Positions 5,436-6,198 of a DNA stretch of 6,198 bases are shown here, in pieces (within the stretch, counting starts at the first letter, position 1; the number at the start of each line of letters is the position of its first letter). The notes under the pieces are model-generated. The model worked only from the letters and a program-made list of their open reading frames with translations. It had not been told where the DNA came from and made no database searches. This stretch comes from DHVE2 group archaeon (GTDB lineage Archaea > Thermoplasmatota > Thermoplasmata > Thermoplasmatales > Aciduliprofundaceae), in NCBI GenBank assembly GCA_015520975.1, contig WAOZ01000140.1, positions 1-6,198 of the forward strand, written 5' to 3'. The translations under genes were made by a program, and so were the position numbers.

Positions 5436-5944
5436 TCTTCATCACTCTGTGCCAGAGTCCGCAGTCTCGCAATGCCATCTATCTCCTTTATTGTTCTCGC
5501 CACCGCGGGGGGGACCAGATGCTCCCATTCCTCACCGGATATTATTCTTCTGCGCACTTCTTTCCCAGAATATTTTGCCCTGTCGTAAAACGGCGGTATT
5601 TCAACCTTGTATCCCTTTTCCTGAAACAGTCTTTTGGTCAGAGGATTATTTGCAAACACCACATCAAAAGGTGGCGCGATGGATTCCACATGCGCGACCC
5701 ACACTGAATTTCTATGCAGATCCTCAATGGGCACCAGATAGTAGTTGTGTATTCCCTCCTCTTCGAGGCTCCTTGAAATCATAAGGTGTCTCTCGCCGGC
5801 GGTGAATGGGTTATCTACAGTATGGGAGTACTGAGCGCTTCCTATGCCGACTATGACATCGTCGTACTTTGAAACTATGTACTTCACCACTTCAAGATGC
5901 CCTCTGTGAAATGGCTGGAATCTGCCTATGATTAATGCTCGCAT
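5432..5944 (-). CDS. nadM: Archaeal-type nicotinamide-nucleotide adenylyltransferase (NadM)
   Basis: The enzyme joins NMN and ATP to give NAD+ and pyrophosphate, the last step of NAD synthesis in archaea, and usually accepts nicotinate mononucleotide as well. The 170 residues match the archaeal NadM length. Motifs are GRFQPFHRGH (7-16), containing the nucleotidyltransferase H-x-G-H signature, then VGIGSAQYSHT (32-42), NPFTAGER (45-52), FANNPLT (97-103) and YSGKEVRRRIISG (125-137), equivalent to the phosphate-binding ISxxxxR region. The start at 5944 gives the expected MRALIIGRFQPFH N-terminus and lies about 26 nt after a TATA box with no Shine-Dalgarno, so translation is leaderless. It is the first gene of the minus-strand block. 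This archaeal subfamily is one of the better taxonomic pointers in the window. Confidence 0.96.
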   Translation of the reverse strand: MRALIIGRFQPFHRGHLEVVKYIVSKYDDVIVGIGSAQYSHTVDNPFTAGERHLMISRSLEEEGIHNYYLVPIEDLHRNSVWVAHVESIAPPFDVVFANNPLTKRLFQEKGYKVEIPPFYDRAKYSGKEVRRRIISGEEWEHLVPPAVARTIKEIDGIARLRTLAQSDEE

Positions 5945-5964
5945 AGCCGTGCAATGTCATTTTG

Positions 5965-5981
5965 CTTAAATAATTTTGTGT
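5965..5981 (-). promoter_or_regulatory. Archaeal promoter for nadM-pncC, leaderless
   Basis: The minus strand reads ACACAAAATTATTTAAG; the TTATTTAA core is at 5973-5966, with its centre about 25.5 nt before the nadM ATG at 5944. The expected start of transcription is therefore at the AUG, and no ribosome site is present between box and start. Confidence 0.65.
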
Positions 5982-6024
5982 GGTTTTACACCTTCGCCGA
6001 ATCTTCAAAGGGTTACAACACACA
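5977..6024. repeat. Imperfect inverted repeat in divergent intergenic region
   Basis: The left arm TGTGTGGTTTTACACC (5977-5992) resembles the complement of the right arm GGGTTACAACACACA (6010-6024). The outer six bases match exactly and the inner part only partly. It lies between the two opposed promoters, where an operator would be expected. The match is imperfect and may be chance. Confidence 0.25.
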
Positions 6025-6039
6025 GAAATATTTGTACCA

Positions 6040-6056
6040 CGGAGAAAAAATAAATA
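6040..6056 (+). promoter_or_regulatory. Archaeal promoter for the gene at 6080, leaderless
   Basis: A purine-rich BRE-like CGGAGAAA (6040-6047) precedes AAATAAATA (6048-6056). The centre is about 28 nt before ATG 6080, and the spacer TTCTTTGCGTTTTGTTATAC has no Shine-Dalgarno. The arrangement mirrors the nadM promoter on the other strand. Confidence 0.65.
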
Positions 6057-6079
6057 CTTCTTTGCGTTTTGTTATACTA

Positions 6080-6198
6080 ATGTCATCAGAGGATGATGCT
6101 AAAAGAATAATTCTATTAATTTTTGGTATAGTGTTTCTATTTACTACTTTACTGTTTGTTTTAGCTTCTTTGGTTTATGCCTTTCATCTTGTTGGTAG
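6080..6198 (+). CDS. Partial membrane protein gene, N-terminal 39 residues only
   Basis: The frame starts at ATG 6080 and runs off the window end with no stop. The visible part begins with an acidic MSSEDDAKR and continues as one long hydrophobic helix (about residues 10-36, IILLIFGIVFLFTTLLFVLA in its core). Such a short charged head and long helix suits an N-terminally anchored protein or, less likely, an archaeal pilin-like protein. There is no clear prepilin cleavage site (Gly/Ala directly before the helix), so I do not claim that. Support for it being a real gene comes from the well-placed TATA box and purine-rich BRE upstream. It is AT-richer than the minus-strand metabolic genes. No function can be given from this fragment. 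Confidence 0.6.
   Translation, partial: MSSEDDAKRIILLIFGIVFLFTTLLFVLASLVYAFHLVG

Noticed and set aside
1..6198. tRNA, rRNA, CRISPR, insertion sequence, riboswitch
   Set aside because: No cloverleaf-like CCA-proximal sequence, no regular spaced repeats, no transposase motifs with inverted ends and no long structured leader were seen when reading both strands by eye.

Overview
The window looks archaeal, most likely from a euryarchaeon of the Thermoplasmatota/Aciduliprofundum kind, although the lineage is a guess from gene style and not a database match. The archaeal signs are an archaeal-type NMN adenylyltransferase (NadM), promoters with a TATA box about 25-28 nt before an AUG that lacks a Shine-Dalgarno (leaderless genes), strong GGAGGTGAT-type ribosome sites inside operons, and very tight ATGA/TGATG gene overlaps. 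No tRNA, rRNA, CRISPR array, transposase or attachment site was seen.

Layout. Bases 1-~600 (+) are AT-rich and hold a run of very small membrane-protein reading frames. One has a near-perfect ribosome site and one starts with an ATGA overlap. At least two are broken by what look like single-base losses, so this appears to be a decaying (or mis-sequenced) operon whose start lies outside the window. Next is a leaderless gene (666-1217, +) for a secreted, membrane-anchored protein with one perfect EF-hand-type calcium loop. It converges, with only two bases between stop codons, on a long minus-strand block.

The minus-strand block, in transcription order from the right, is nadM (NAD synthesis from NMN), pncC (NMN deamidation), a 65-nt gap with a probable promoter, pyrD and pyrK (the two subunits of NAD-linked dihydroorotate dehydrogenase for pyrimidine synthesis), then an ABC-2 type transporter made of a short ATPase and a duplicated-looking permease. 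Within each group the genes overlap or abut, so translational coupling is likely. The first pair handles both fates of NMN. The second pair passes electrons from dihydroorotate through FMN, FAD and an iron-sulfur cluster to NAD+. The transporter is coupled to pyrK, but its substrate cannot be read from the sequence.

Upstream of nadM is a 135-nt divergent intergenic region with two back-to-back leaderless promoters. The rightward one drives a gene cut by the window end, whose visible part is an acidic N-terminus followed by one membrane helix. The most unusual signals are the broken small-membrane-protein array, the EF-hand surface protein and the internal two-fold pattern of the permease. Nothing here can be firmly called a new system.
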